A DNA stretch of 64,000 bases from Cladopsammia gracilis (GCA_022457155.1 JAJGOT010000319.1:941781-1005780); one strand, 5' to 3'; numbered from the stretch's first letter, positions 35,044-44,429 are shown. The notes: generated by a model from the letters alone, not told the origin. Translations and numbers: made by a program.

Positions 35044-36052
35044 GTAAGTTATTTACACGTAGAATGAGAGATATTAGAGATATTTATATGCTTAGATTAT
35101 AGTTTTTAGATTTGTAGATATAAAGTTTCAGTAACTTATTTATTAATTTTTTTTTTAAGTTTCGCTCTTGCGCACAGGTTATGCTTTGCGCCCTGTGTTG
35201 CTTTATAACACTGTGCATACAGATAGTTTTACTGCATAATAATAATAATAATCGAAATGATTCAATGCACTTGAAATTTACAGAGACATTGTATTACATG
35301 TTAAACTTTAGAACAAAAGATTTGAAAAAAAATAATCGACAAGTTTTTAAACAAACGCTTCCCTAACAATAGTGTTACTTTTGTGAGTAAAATAAGCATA
35401 TTTATGACATTGCCTTTGATCACATCAACTGAAATCTATTGAAGCAAACAGGATGAAACCTTCAAGGAATGTAGTTATATGGTACATGAATAATATATGG
35501 TAAAAATATTGTTTCAATTTGTCAGGAAAACGCTGGCATCGACGACGAATTAACAGAAAGTAATGCGCATTTTCAATTTTCTGATGGAAAATATTAAACC
35601 CAATTTGATTCGAAAACGCTCTCATAGAATTATTTCAAACTTTGCGGTCTTGAAGACCTACATCTAGACTTTAAACGACATACAGTCGTTTTAAAAGTTT
35701 AGGTCTAGATGTTGAGAAAATTACTCAGTAATATGCAAAAATCATGACGTCATCAGATCGTTGTTATGGTAACACCGATGTCAATCAAATCGACGTTTTT
35801 GGAAAGTTCATTTCATCGCTAGTATATGTTTGAAGTAGCCTTCCCGACCGAGCTCAGACAGTGAAGTATCAGCCGTTCAAAGTTTAGATGTTGTGTAGCC
35901 AAAAAAATTCAGTCGAGCCACCTTAAATGAAACCTCGTCGGCAGTACTTTTGTATGCTACCAATTGTTTTGCAATATTTTATAAAAACGAAATTTGGAAC
36001 TTTTAATTTTTCTTGAATTTTGATTTGTGGAACTCTTGAGAGTTAAAGAGTT
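34762..36052 (+). repeat. Family R copy 2, split by a TIR element
   Basis: The front half of family R (to the CCTATGGTGTGACC motif) ends at about 34835, and the back half (from AAATGAAACCTC) starts at 35924. The 1.09-kb TIR element fills the gap, so it inserted after the R copy was in place. Confidence 0.7.
34836..35923. mobile_element. 1.09-kb TIR element
   Basis: Ends AGGTGGCTCGACTG and its complement CAGTCGAGCCACCT. Inverted similarity continues inwards (CAACATC..ACTTTGAACGGC and GAAGTAT), and a second inverted pair around CAACATCTAGACCTAAA lies at 34913-34940 and 35690-35712. An (AAT)n run is at about 35013-35042. No transposase frame was seen, so it is non-autonomous. Confidence 0.7.
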
Positions 36053-36218
36053 ATAGCAAACTCCAGGCCATAATCAACTGTCCTTTTATATTTGAATGTA
36101 GGGTTTGCAACAACTCCGCCAGAGATACCCAATTTTCGTTCGTGTATAACAGTGTGTTCTAGTCGCAGTGGGTGCATGTAGTCATAAAAAAATCTTTCTC
36201 AATATTTCGATTCCAGGA

Positions 36219-36546
36219 ATGGCAGCAGGACAACTCTTCTGCATCTCAGTTCTGCTTGTCCTGACTCAAATGTTCTTCAGAGCAGTGACCGCTCAGCAAT
36301 GCACTGGCGGTGGGTCCGAGAAATCCATCTTAGGCTGGATGTTACAGGGACACATCTACAAGACGATGTTTGCAGAACTCCCGCATACGTGCGTATTGAC
36401 ATGTCGTAAAGACGACCGATGTCAAAGTTTAAATTGGATAATCTCCCTCTCTATGTGCGAGTTCAGCAATCGAACTAAGGAAGCCAGGCCTGAAGATTTC
36501 ATTCAAAACCCAGACAGATTTTACTTTAGAAGAGATGAAAACAGAG
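36219..36546 (+). CDS. Gene 3 exon 1: signal peptide and PAN/apple-like domain
   Basis: ATG at 36219 follows a TTCCAG acceptor-like site by two bases. It encodes a leader, [30 protein letters not shown] and [18 protein letters not shown], almost the same as gene 2. Donor GTAAAC at 36547, phase 1. Confidence 0.8.
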
Positions 36547-39500
36547 GTAAACTGATGTAAACATGGAAAAGTAATGTTATTAAAAATCGGTGGCTATTGT
36601 TCATCGTGGTTTGTAAGATTGATGAATGCTTATTCATTTGTCTTACGACGGAGTCAGTTTGAGGTGTTGATCACGACGTTTCGACTGCTATTACTCCGGG
36701 GGGGGGGGGGGGGGGGGTTAGGGTTAGTCTTCATCGTTGATAACGTGTCGCTTCTTATGCATCAATAGCGGCTGATGAAGACAAGCAGTAAAGGCAGCTG
36801 AAACGTCGCGCTCAACATCTCAAAGTGACTCCATCATGACTGAGACAAACGAATAAGCATTCATCCATAGTAAAGTAACTATGAAACGAAAAAAGATAAT
36901 ATTGCTTTTGGCGTTCCAGTCCCCCTCGGTTCCATTCCTGAACTGCCTGCTGAGACGTGCAAAGAGATCAAGGCGAGTGAAGGACAAGCAGTCAGCGGCA
37001 AATACTGGCTGTACACCGTCAAACCTGGCGTGTCGGTTCTCGCTCACTGCAACATGGAGACAAATGGTGAGTTGCAGTTCAGTTAGTATAGATGGTTTTC
37101 ACGGCGGCCATGTTAGTGGACAGAGACAATAGAAATGGTTTGCGTAAAAATAGAGTTTTATTCCCAAAGGACGAAAATTTCATTGTTTGTGTAAAAATAG
37201 AGTTTTATTCCCAAAGGACGAAAATTTCATTGTTTGTGTAAAAATAGAGTTTTATTCCCAAAGGACGAAAATTTCATTGTTCTGTAAAACCAACATGGCC
37301 GCCGTGAAAACCATCTATAGGAAATCATCACTATCAACAGGTATCATCACAAGTCACAAACATTCAAAATAATGGAGGAACTTCGAACATTTTGGGGGGT
37401 CTTCGGGCCAACTACAATATTCAAATCTTTGTCAGACTTCAGTCGAGTTTAATAATCATTTTTGCCCGATTATCTCCAAACATTTTCGGGTCTAATATGC
37501 ATCTTCGGAAAATTTCCGGTCAATTTCGGAATAATTCTCGTTTTTTCGGAGTGCGTGACGAACCTAAAGGATGTCTCCGTAGGAGGCTATGACGGTATTC
37601 GGGAGAGAAATCAATACCATTTAAAAATTTAAGATTTACTGTTGTTGTTGTTGTTGTTGTTTATCCAGACGTGGACGAGTGCAGTGTTTCTCCCTCTGTC
37701 TGTGACGTCAATGCTAACTGCACAAACATTCGAGGCTCTTATTTCTGTACTTGTAAGTCAGGATTTTCTGGTGACGGGAAAACTTGCACAGGTAAGAACT
37801 AATTTTGCGGTCGTTATTTGGTTTTCTTAATTTGTTAATTCACCAGAACTCTCTGTTGTTTTTTTATTCAGACGTTGACGAGTGCACCGCGTCTTTCCCT
37901 GTCTGTGACGTCAATGCCAACTGTACGAACACCCGAGGATCTCATTTGTGCACTTGCAAGTCAGGATTCTACGGTGACGGGAAAACTTGCACAGGTGAGA
38001 ACAAAATAGCCCTTATTCATGTTTAAGTCAGACTAGCTAATTTCACTTCCATGCCTCGCTTTCGAAGTGTAAACCTGTGACAATCTCATCAATGTTTTCT
38101 CAAAGGAGCAAAGTTGAAAAAGAATACCCACTCAAAAACAACGCAAACTTGTCAAAGGTTTGCAATGAATCTCGTACAAAGGCTTAGTGGTGAATTTTGA
38201 GCTGGTGACGTCATCGTGCACAAGGTCTATTATGTGGTCGTGATTGGATCATCTGTTTTTGTTTTGTTCTACACTCGTGACACGATAAACACTACATCTT
38301 TTTCATTTCATTAGCTGCTTCATTCAGAACCGCAGTCTTTACAAACCTCGGTGCAAATGGGAGACTGGGTCCAACATCACTTGGAGGTAGCTACAGTGGT
38401 CAGGATCATGACGGTCAAGTAACAGTGGTCAGCGGTATTCAGAAGTGGATTGTGCCTCGGACAGGTGACTACAAAATAGAAGCAGTAGGAGCTGCAGGGG
38501 GGTACGATACCAACAGTAACAATGGTCAGTACCGTGGAAGAGGTGCTAGAATGATAGGAACTTTCCGCTTAACAAAAGGCGAAACAATTCAGATTCTTGT
38601 TGGTCAAAAAGGAAGTATTAATAACAATGGACCCAGCTCAGGTGGCGGTGGAGGTACCTTTGTAGTGAGAGGCAGCAACACGCCTTTGATAATAGCTGGA
38701 GGTGGAGGAGGCATGGAAGGTGCTAGATCAAGACATGCAGAATGCGATGCCTCGACGGGCAATGCTGGGAGAGCTGGATACAAGTCATGGTCAGGGGGGA
38801 GCGGTGGACAGGGTGCACAGACCGCCGACAGTGGTAACTCAGGTGAGATACGTTTTCGTAGTCTGAACAATTTAATCGGTACCGTTATGATACAATCAAC
38901 CTCCATGTTCGACCACCTCTTCTAAGTGACCACTTTTTCAAAATTCCAAGTTTCTTCCTGTCAACATCAACAACAACAACTTTATTTTTCTACCCATACA
39001 ATCAAAAGAAAGAAATTTACATGAAATGAAATTAAATAGCAAACAAGTGACACAAGACACAAGACACAAGACACAAGATACAAGACACAAGATACAAGAT
39101 ACAAGATACAAGACACAAGATACAAGACACAAGATACAAGACACAAGACACAAGACACAAGACACAAGACACAAGACACAAGACACAGGACACAAGACAC
39201 AAGACACAAGATACAAGACACAAGACACAAGACACAAGACACAAGACACAAGATACAAGATACAAGACACAAGACACAAGGCACAAGACGCAAAACACAA
39301 GACACAAGACACAAGACACAAGACACTAGGAGACACGACACAAGATGCAAGATACAAGACACAAGACACAAGACACAAGACACAAGACACAAGACACAAG
39401 ACGCAAAACACAAGACACAAGACACTAGGAGACACGACACAAGATACAAGACACAAGACACAAGACGCAAAACACAAGACACAAGACACAAGACACAAGA

Positions 39501-40958
39501 CTACAGACGCAAATTGACTGAAGTGTCACAGTACACTATAATAGTTTTATAATTCAACACTGATAACGAAGCACAGTTTGAAGAAAAAATATCGAGGCAG
39601 GTCCGTCATTTTTGGATATAGCTTGGATATGGATGTACACATAGCGTATATCGATAACTTTTTGATCATATTTGGACAGTGTATCAATGCTTTGAATTAT
39701 AAAATACAATATTTTACGCTTAAAATTAGTACAGGTTCATATGATTTAAAGCTGAAACCCCCTGTTGTCTGACCTCTCGCATGCAACCAACTTCGATTTG
39801 CATTTTGGGTGGCTGTTTACGGAAGGTTCAACTGCATCTTAAAGGGGCTCTGTCGCCAATTATTTTATGGCTACTTGCGAGCATGTTTGGCCACCCTACG
39901 CAAGTTTGCCCGCAAGTTGAAATTTCTAAAACTTGAATCGACTTGCCCTTAAAGTAACCACGCTACCCCATGCAGTATGACACCGATATATTATTACATT
40001 AAAAATGATTTTCATTGAAAGAGGCCTATGTTTGGGGTATTTGTTCTCTTAGATTATGTTCTCTTGCTGTCCACTGACTTGACTGACGGTCAAGCCCAAA
40101 TCATACCGTCTTGAAGGACGTCGGACACCTTATTGAGACTTATATAACGGAGCAACTGGTTAGCTTTCAGTTGGGTTAGGGGTAGCAGTTTATATAGTTA
40201 AATTTATGACTACGCAACCCGAAAAGCTAGGTGGTACAGTGGTACGGTAGGCTATGTAAGCCTAAGCCTAGCTGAGGTCACAGGTTCAATCCTGAGTGGG
40301 GATTTTAGATTCTCTTTTTTACACTTAAAAATTTATTGAAAATAAAATTCTAAGAGTCGGCATCACGTTATATAAGTCTCAATAAGGTGTCCGACGTCCT
40401 TCTGGATGGTATGATTTAGGCACAGCCTTGACTGACTGACTTGATCAGATCCGCAAGTCCATAATTTCCTCTACTTGATAATACATATAATGTGAGATAC
40501 ACCGAAACGTCCTATCACGGCTATAATTTTATATTTTTGCTTAAACATTTTTCAACAAACCATCTCCGGCTGTCCGAGTACAGAAATGATTTAACTTTTT
40601 CCACGATTTCTATTTTAGGTGGTGGCGGTGGTGGTTTTTACTCCAACGGAAGAAGTTCAACACAGTTTGGTGGTCCCTCGGGTAACGGTGGAGAAGGGGG
40701 CAGGGGATTTCTTCAGGGAGGAGTGGGTGGAAGAGCCTGGTATAACAATGCAGTTGGAGGGTTTGGAGGAGGGGGTGGTGCGTATGGAAGTGGTGGAGGT
40801 GCTGGGGGGGAGGTGGCTACTCTGGGGGTAGTAGTGGGGATAATGAATCTGACTCCTGTGGAGGAGGAGGAGGATCTTACAATGCTGGAGCAAATCAGCA
40901 AAATGAATGCTGTTACAATACTGCTGGACATGGTCAAGTTACCATAACATCAATATAG
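36219..40958 (+). CDS. Gene 3: secreted PAN-fibrinogen-N-like-cbEGF(2)-glycine-rich protein (6 exons, one frame break)
   Basis: Predicted exons: 36219-36546, 36920-37066, 37669-37791, 37872-37994, 38315-38842 and 40619-40958. Order: signal peptide ([19 protein letters not shown]), PAN/apple-like domain, short fibrinogen-N-like module, two cbEGF modules, then a large glycine-rich domain like that of ALK/LTK receptors and related invertebrate secreted proteins. All introns are phase 1. The exons sum to 1589 nt, one short of a multiple of three: a G7 run at 40804-40810 needs eight G to keep the glycine-rich frame, which otherwise runs to TAG at 40958 (about 529 residues). As given, the frame shifts and stops at 40947. 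It could be an assembly error, a polymorphism or a young pseudogene. The role is inferred as extracellular binding. Confidence 0.75.
36621..36865. repeat. Hairpin with G20 run in gene 3 intron 1
   Basis: Arms of about 70 bp (from GATGAATGCTTATTC at 36621 and its complement ending at 36865) enclose a G20 run at 36698-36717 and a CTGATGA...GAAACGTCG segment. It fills most of the 373-bp intron. Confidence 0.75.
36920..37066 (+). CDS. Gene 3 exon 2: short fibrinogen-N-like exon
   Basis: A 147-nt phase 1-1 exon after GCGTTCCAG, encoding [26 protein letters not shown] and LAHCNMETN. It matches gene 2 exon 2 in length, phase and sequence. Confidence 0.75.
37089..37317. mobile_element. MITE with three internal 47-bp tandem repeats
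   Basis: TIR TAGATGGTTTTCACGGCGGC and complement, flanked by TA on both sides, enclose three tandem 47-bp units (GTGTAAAAATAGAGTTTTAT start). TA target sites are typical of Tc1/mariner-like MITEs. It lies in gene 3 intron 2; the rest of the intron (to 37668) shows nothing else beyond a short GTT run before the acceptor. Confidence 0.8.
37669..37791 (+). CDS. Gene 3 exon 3: calcium-binding EGF module 1
   Basis: A 123-nt phase 1-1 exon: [18 protein letters not shown] start, FSGDGKTCT end. Confidence 0.85.
37872..37994 (+). CDS. Gene 3 exon 4: calcium-binding EGF module 2
   Basis: A 123-nt phase 1-1 exon: [18 protein letters not shown] start, [10 protein letters not shown] end. The 80-bp intron before it keeps the TTGTTAATT.ACCAGAACTC core shared with genes 1 and 2. 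Confidence 0.85.
38315..38842 (+). CDS. Gene 3 exon 5: ALK-like glycine-rich domain, first part
   Basis: A 528-nt phase 1-1 exon after TTCATTAG. It opens [20 protein letters not shown] and continues with a W-I-V-P-x-T-G-x-Y strand, GAAGG, a [16 protein letters not shown] segment and GGGGGTFVV...[10 protein letters not shown], the pattern of the glycine-rich domain in ALK/LTK and related proteins. Confidence 0.8.
39050..39505. repeat. Heptanucleotide satellite (ACAAGAC)n
   Basis: About 65 units of seven bases with ACAAGAT, ACAAAAC and GACTAGG variants, the latter in two spaced blocks that suggest higher-order duplication. The array keeps frames open in several registers on both strands; none is a gene. 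Confidence 0.95.
40094..40421 (+). mobile_element. TIR element with tRNA-like A and B boxes, copy 2
   Basis: TIR GCCCAAATCATACC and complement, then GAAGGACGTCGGACACCTTA and complement. The core has the A box TGGTACAGTGG at 40232-40242 and B box GGTTCAATCC at 40283-40292, as in copy 1 and in the same orientation. Confidence 0.8.
40619..40958 (+). CDS. Gene 3 exon 6: glycine-rich domain, second part (frame break)
   Basis: Enters in phase 1 and reads [14 protein letters not shown], then GNGGEGGRG, up to the G7 run at 40804-40810. After it, the Gly/Ser-rich frame with [12 protein letters not shown] and a final GQVTITSI continues only one base out of register, to TAG at 40956-40958; the uncorrected frame ends at 40947. 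Confidence 0.75.
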
Positions 40959-41161
40959 ATTACAATATATATGCCATTTTCGAGTTCCCTTATGCCTCGT
41001 TATCAAAGCCAGGTGTACAAACTTTCACATTCACATGCAAATAAAAGTCATTTTCATATGAAAAGTTGCGCACGAAGCCTCGCTTTGATGACGAGGCCAA
41101 CCTCGTCCCCAGGGTCTTCTCCACTTTCAAAATGGCGGGCTGCTCGAAGAAACCAGGTTGT

Positions 41162-41485
41162 GCCGAAAGAATACCGTTTGGAGGGACGTCGGACACCTTA
41201 TTAAGACTTATATAACGTAATGTCGACACTTAGAATTTTATTTTCAATAAATTGTTAAGTGTAAAAAAGAAAATCTAAAATCCCCCACTCAAGATTGAAC
41301 CTGTGATCTCAGCTAGGCTTAGCCTTAGATAACCTACCGTACCACTTTACCACTGTACCACCAAGCTTCTCTAAATTTAACTGTATAAACTGCTACCCAT
41401 AACATCAACTGAAAGCTAACCAGTTACTCCGTTATATAAGTTTCAATAAGGTGTCCGACGTCCTTCTGAACGGTATTCTTTAGGC
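41162..41485 (-). mobile_element. TIR element with tRNA-like A and B boxes, copy 3 (core inverted)
   Basis: TIR GCCGAAAGAATACC and complement GGTATTCTTTAGGC, then the GACGTCGGACACC block on both sides. The B box complement is at 41292-41301 and the A box complement at 41350-41360, so the core is on the minus strand relative to copies 1 and 2. Confidence 0.8.
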
Positions 41486-41574
41486 TTAACCAAGAAACCA
41501 GGATGCAAAAATACTTCAAAGATCCAGACGTGTTTGGTCGCGTAAAACAGGATTAAATGACTTCCTTCCGTTTG

Positions 41575-41672
41575 AATGACGGAATAAACAAAAGAATAAA
41601 ACAAAATATATATATTCAAACAAATTTGCCCATCATATATATATATTTGTTTTATTCTTTTGTTTACTCCTT
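41575..41672. repeat. AT-rich hairpin
   Basis: AACAAAAGAATAAAACAAA followed by (TA)n, a short loop, then (TA)n and the complement TTTGTTTTATTCTTTTGTT. Fold-back of about 35 bp per arm. Confidence 0.8.
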
Positions 41673-41816
41673 CATTGCTTTGCCGTAAGGATCAGTTTGC
41701 CGTTTTCTGATTTTCTACAAGTGATTATTGTACTGATCCAGGTCTACAACTGGGAGATTCGGCACCACTCAACGGTTTGTCGCTGTGGTCTTCACCTTAT
41801 ATTATATATTTTATTT

Positions 41817-41982
41817 TAGAGTCTGTCGACGAAATCCTATGGTGTGACCATTCAAATAAAACCTCTTCAGCAGTACTTTTGCATGGTACCATTTGTTCTA
41901 ACATTTGAGTCTGTTGATGAAATCCTATGGTGTGACCATTCAAATTAAACCTCTTCAGCAGTACTTTTGCATGGTACCAGTA
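41817..41982 (+). repeat. Family R copies 3 and 4 in tandem
   Basis: Two adjacent partial copies of the repeat with CCTATGGTGTGACCATTCAA and CAGCAGTACTTTTGCATGGT, the second starting near 41903. Confidence 0.75.
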
Positions 41983-41999
41983 TACCGTAAAACGGGCGG

Positions 42000-42165
42000 A
42001 TATAAGCCCTGTGCTTATACAACTTAGTAAGGGGTTTTCGGAGGGCTTAAAAGCGGAGGATGGGGGGAGGCTTAAAAGCGGGGGGGGGGGGTGGAGGGGA
42101 GCTTAAAAGCAGGGGATGGGGGAGGGGCTTGAAAAGTAGAGGAGGCCTTATATCCGGTGAACTTA
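42000..42165. repeat. G-rich GGAGGCTTAAAAGCGGGG minisatellite
   Basis: Four or five degenerate units of about 35 bp of the type GGGGAGGCTTAAAAGCGG, with a G run at 42080-42091. Related G-rich stretches are at about 57215-57290 and 59360-59510, so it is a dispersed family. Confidence 0.7.
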
Positions 42166-42291
42166 ATGTAACCGGCATGTTATTTATTACGGTAGACGAA
42201 CGTGGTCGATGATTTGTGTTGAACCGCATCGCGCTAGGCGCAGTTGCACCTTTTTAAGATTTTTATTGTTCATAAATTTAGTACAATTATA

Positions 42292-43095
42292 AAAATAGAA
42301 CCTAAATTCGAGTTTCATAAGTTTAAATAAAGTTTGTACGGTATTGTCTTGTCTTGATCACGACGCGCGCGAAGAATGACAAAGTCAAATTCAAATTCGT
42401 GAGACATGACTGCAAGCTCGCGCTCCTTCCGCCCTTCCCCCTACGCCTCGCTCTCTACCTCCCTCAAATTAAAACCAAACGATTTCGAAATAGCCTTTGG
42501 CTCTTGTTTCTATGGCTATTTGTCGTTCTTCCAAACTTCCTTTTATTACCATAACTTTATAGAGAAACGGAAAACTTTTTCCATTCCTACATTATGTATT
42601 TTGCTTGAAGCAATATACATAATAAGTTGATTTCAAAACATGACGAAACTCAAGATATCAGTTGTAAAAAACACCAATAATATTTATATTAAATAAAAAT
42701 AGAACCTAAATTCGAGTTTCATAAGTTTAAATAAAGTTTGTACGGTATTGTCTTGTCTTGATCACGACGCGCGCGAAGAATGACAAAGTCAAATTCAAAT
42801 TCGTGAGACATGGCTGCAAGCTCGCGCTCCTTCCGCCCTTCCCCCCACGCCTCGCTCTCTACCTCCCTCAAATTAAAACCAAAAGATTTCGAAATAGCCT
42901 TTGGCTCTTGTTTCTATAGCTATTTGTCGTTCTTCCAAACTTCCTTTTATTACCATAACTTTATAGAGAAACGGAAAACTTTTTCCATTCCTACATTATG
43001 TATTTTGCTTGAAGCAATATACATAATAACAAAAGCAGCATAAAACTCAAGATATCAGTTGTAAAAAACACCAATAATATTTATATTAAATATTA
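42292..43095 (+). repeat. 403-bp tandem duplication with a conserved small ORF
   Basis: Two direct copies with a 403-bp period, highly similar throughout. Each has a 74- or 77-codon frame (42406-42630 and 42810-43043) starting M(T/A)ASSRSFRPSP, conserved between copies apart from a few changes. No domain was recognised; the stretch lies upstream of the first galactosyltransferase gene and may be an old exon or promoter segment. Confidence 0.8.
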
Positions 43096-43182
43096 ATAAA
43101 AATATGAAATCGGAGTGCCCTATACAAAAAATAAAATTTATTGACGCAGTGCTAAAAAACTGACTCAATCAGAAAAAAAATA

Positions 43183-43312
43183 AATGTTAATTCAACTGCA
43201 ATTTGTAACTTGTATTTAAAGTTTGATAGTTTGGTTTAATTCATGTTGAAAATAATTAAATTTTAAGGGAAAATAACGCCAACGACATTCGTGTTATCAC
43301 GCATACTCACGT
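43183..43312 (+). promoter_or_regulatory. Conserved 5' flank of galactosyltransferase gene A
   Basis: About 130 bp, from AAATGTTAATTCAA to GTTATCACG.ATAC, is also found at 46123-46260 and 52571-52705, upstream of genes B and C. Here it ends about 70 bp before the start codon; at genes B and C it is 1.4-2.7 kb away. It may be a promoter or 5' UTR segment; the function is inferred from conservation among paralogues only. Confidence 0.45.
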
Positions 43313-43379
43313 CAAAGTAACAAAACACACTCACTAATTTTCCACAAGTGGTCTGATAGAAAGCACGAGAAGTTCCGAT

Positions 43380-44408
43380 ATGGAAACTAAGGGATGCTTC
43401 ACCAAGAAGACAATCTTCATAACTTTTGTGTTTTGTCAAATTTTCTTCATTTTATATTTTTACAAAACTTGGATTTCCACTCTAGGTGACGAAAGTAAAA
43501 GTGCGTTACATCGTGCCAAAGTGAGAAATAATGAAATGATCGCCACGAAGCAAGAAGCTAACAAAAGGACGCAATATCATGCCAAAGTGAACTCTCCGTT
43601 TACTATAATCCCGAAAATATCCAAAGACACATCCGTTCTGATTGCTATAATCACAATTCCATCCAAGTTTGAAAGGAGACAAACCTTAAGGGAAACTTGG
43701 GCTAAAAGGACATCTTTGGCAAAAATAAGTGCTACTAGTCCTATTTCATATTTCTTTTCGGTTGGATTTGACGGGCACTCTTCAATAGATACGGATACCA
43801 AAAGGGAAGCTCATGCCCAGAAAGATATTCTGCGTGTGGCTTTGAACGAAACCTATCGTGGTATTCTTCAAAAGGTACTTCTCACATTCGAATGGGTAGC
43901 AAATCTGGACATTAAACCGCGTTTTATTGCGAAGGCAGATGATGATGTGTATATCAAAGTTCCAGATCTTGCGAGATGGCTTCTGGGGAATACAGTCAAA
44001 CCTGTTAAGCGACTGTACGCTGGATATGTGCACAGACGTGCTAGAGTAATTCGTTCACCCACTAGTCCTTTGTATGTCAGCTCAGAACAATACAAAAACA
44101 ACTCTTTTCCTGCTTATTGCGCGGGGCCTTTTTACGTTTTATCAAGAAATCTTCTTTTAGAAGTTGTAAACGTATCTAAAGTAACTGAAGTGTTTCCAGT
44201 GGAAGATGCCTTCATTGGAGTATTGGTGAACAAAATAGGAGCAAAACCCATGCACACAGGGCGGAGGTTGTTTAGCTGGAAAAGAGGTACAAACAGACTT
44301 GTACTTGCAGGTAAAGAAGGTATCCCTGGAGGTATTGTCTTGGGAGATTCATTGAGTTCTGAAGCCATACGCAAGTTACATCGTACTTACGGCGGAGCTG
44401 ATTCATAG
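43380..44408 (+). CDS. Galactosyltransferase gene A (GT31, beta-1,3-galactosyltransferase-like)
   Basis: Single-exon gene of 342 residues. Type II Golgi protein: short basic N-terminus, membrane anchor at about 11-28, stem, then a GT31 catalytic domain. Seen motifs are RRQTLRETWAK (99-109), ADDDVYIKVPDL (186-197) with the metal-binding DDD, AYCAGPFYVLSR (245-256) and EDAFIG (275-280). N-glycosylation sites are near 156, 240 and 264. Family members transfer galactose or N-acetylglucosamine from UDP-sugar to glycoprotein or glycolipid acceptors; the acceptor here cannot be told. The length is normal for the family. It is the founder-like paralogue of genes B and C, about 80% similar by eye, and lies outside the tandem duplication. 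Confidence 0.9.
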   Translation: METKGCFTKKTIFITFVFCQIFFILYFYKTWISTLGDESKSALHRAKVRNNEMIATKQEANKRTQYHAKVNSPFTIIPKISKDTSVLIAIITIPSKFERRQTLRETWAKRTSLAKISATSPISYFFSVGFDGHSSIDTDTKREAHAQKDILRVALNETYRGILQKVLLTFEWVANLDIKPRFIAKADDDVYIKVPDLARWLLGNTVKPVKRLYAGYVHRRARVIRSPTSPLYVSSEQYKNNSFPAYCAGPFYVLSRNLLLEVVNVSKVTEVFPVEDAFIGVLVNKIGAKPMHTGRRLFSWKRGTNRLVLAGKEGIPGGIVLGDSLSSEAIRKLHRTYGGADS

Positions 44409-44429
44409 TCAATGCCGTACGATCCGGTA

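Larger units (their letters stand above)
38843..40618. other. Gene 3 intron 5 with satellite and TIR element
   Basis: No coding exon was found. It holds a 7-bp satellite (39050-39505) and the TIR element copy 2 (40094-40421); the rest shows nothing recognised. The acceptor ATTTTAG precedes 40619. Confidence 0.65.

Noticed and set aside
36766..36812. CTGATGA ... GAAACGTCG segment as a hammerhead ribozyme
   Set aside because: The sequence between the two core boxes does not form a convincing second stem, unlike the motif at 58921-58995.
38938..39517. Long frames on both strands (163-186 codons)
   Set aside because: They arise from the ACAAGAC heptanucleotide satellite, which lacks stops in several registers.
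40492..40618. Upstream extension of gene 3 exon 6
   Set aside because: The open frame continues upstream, but ATTTTAG at 40612-40618 is a good acceptor, the phase fits exon 5, and the extension is not glycine-rich.
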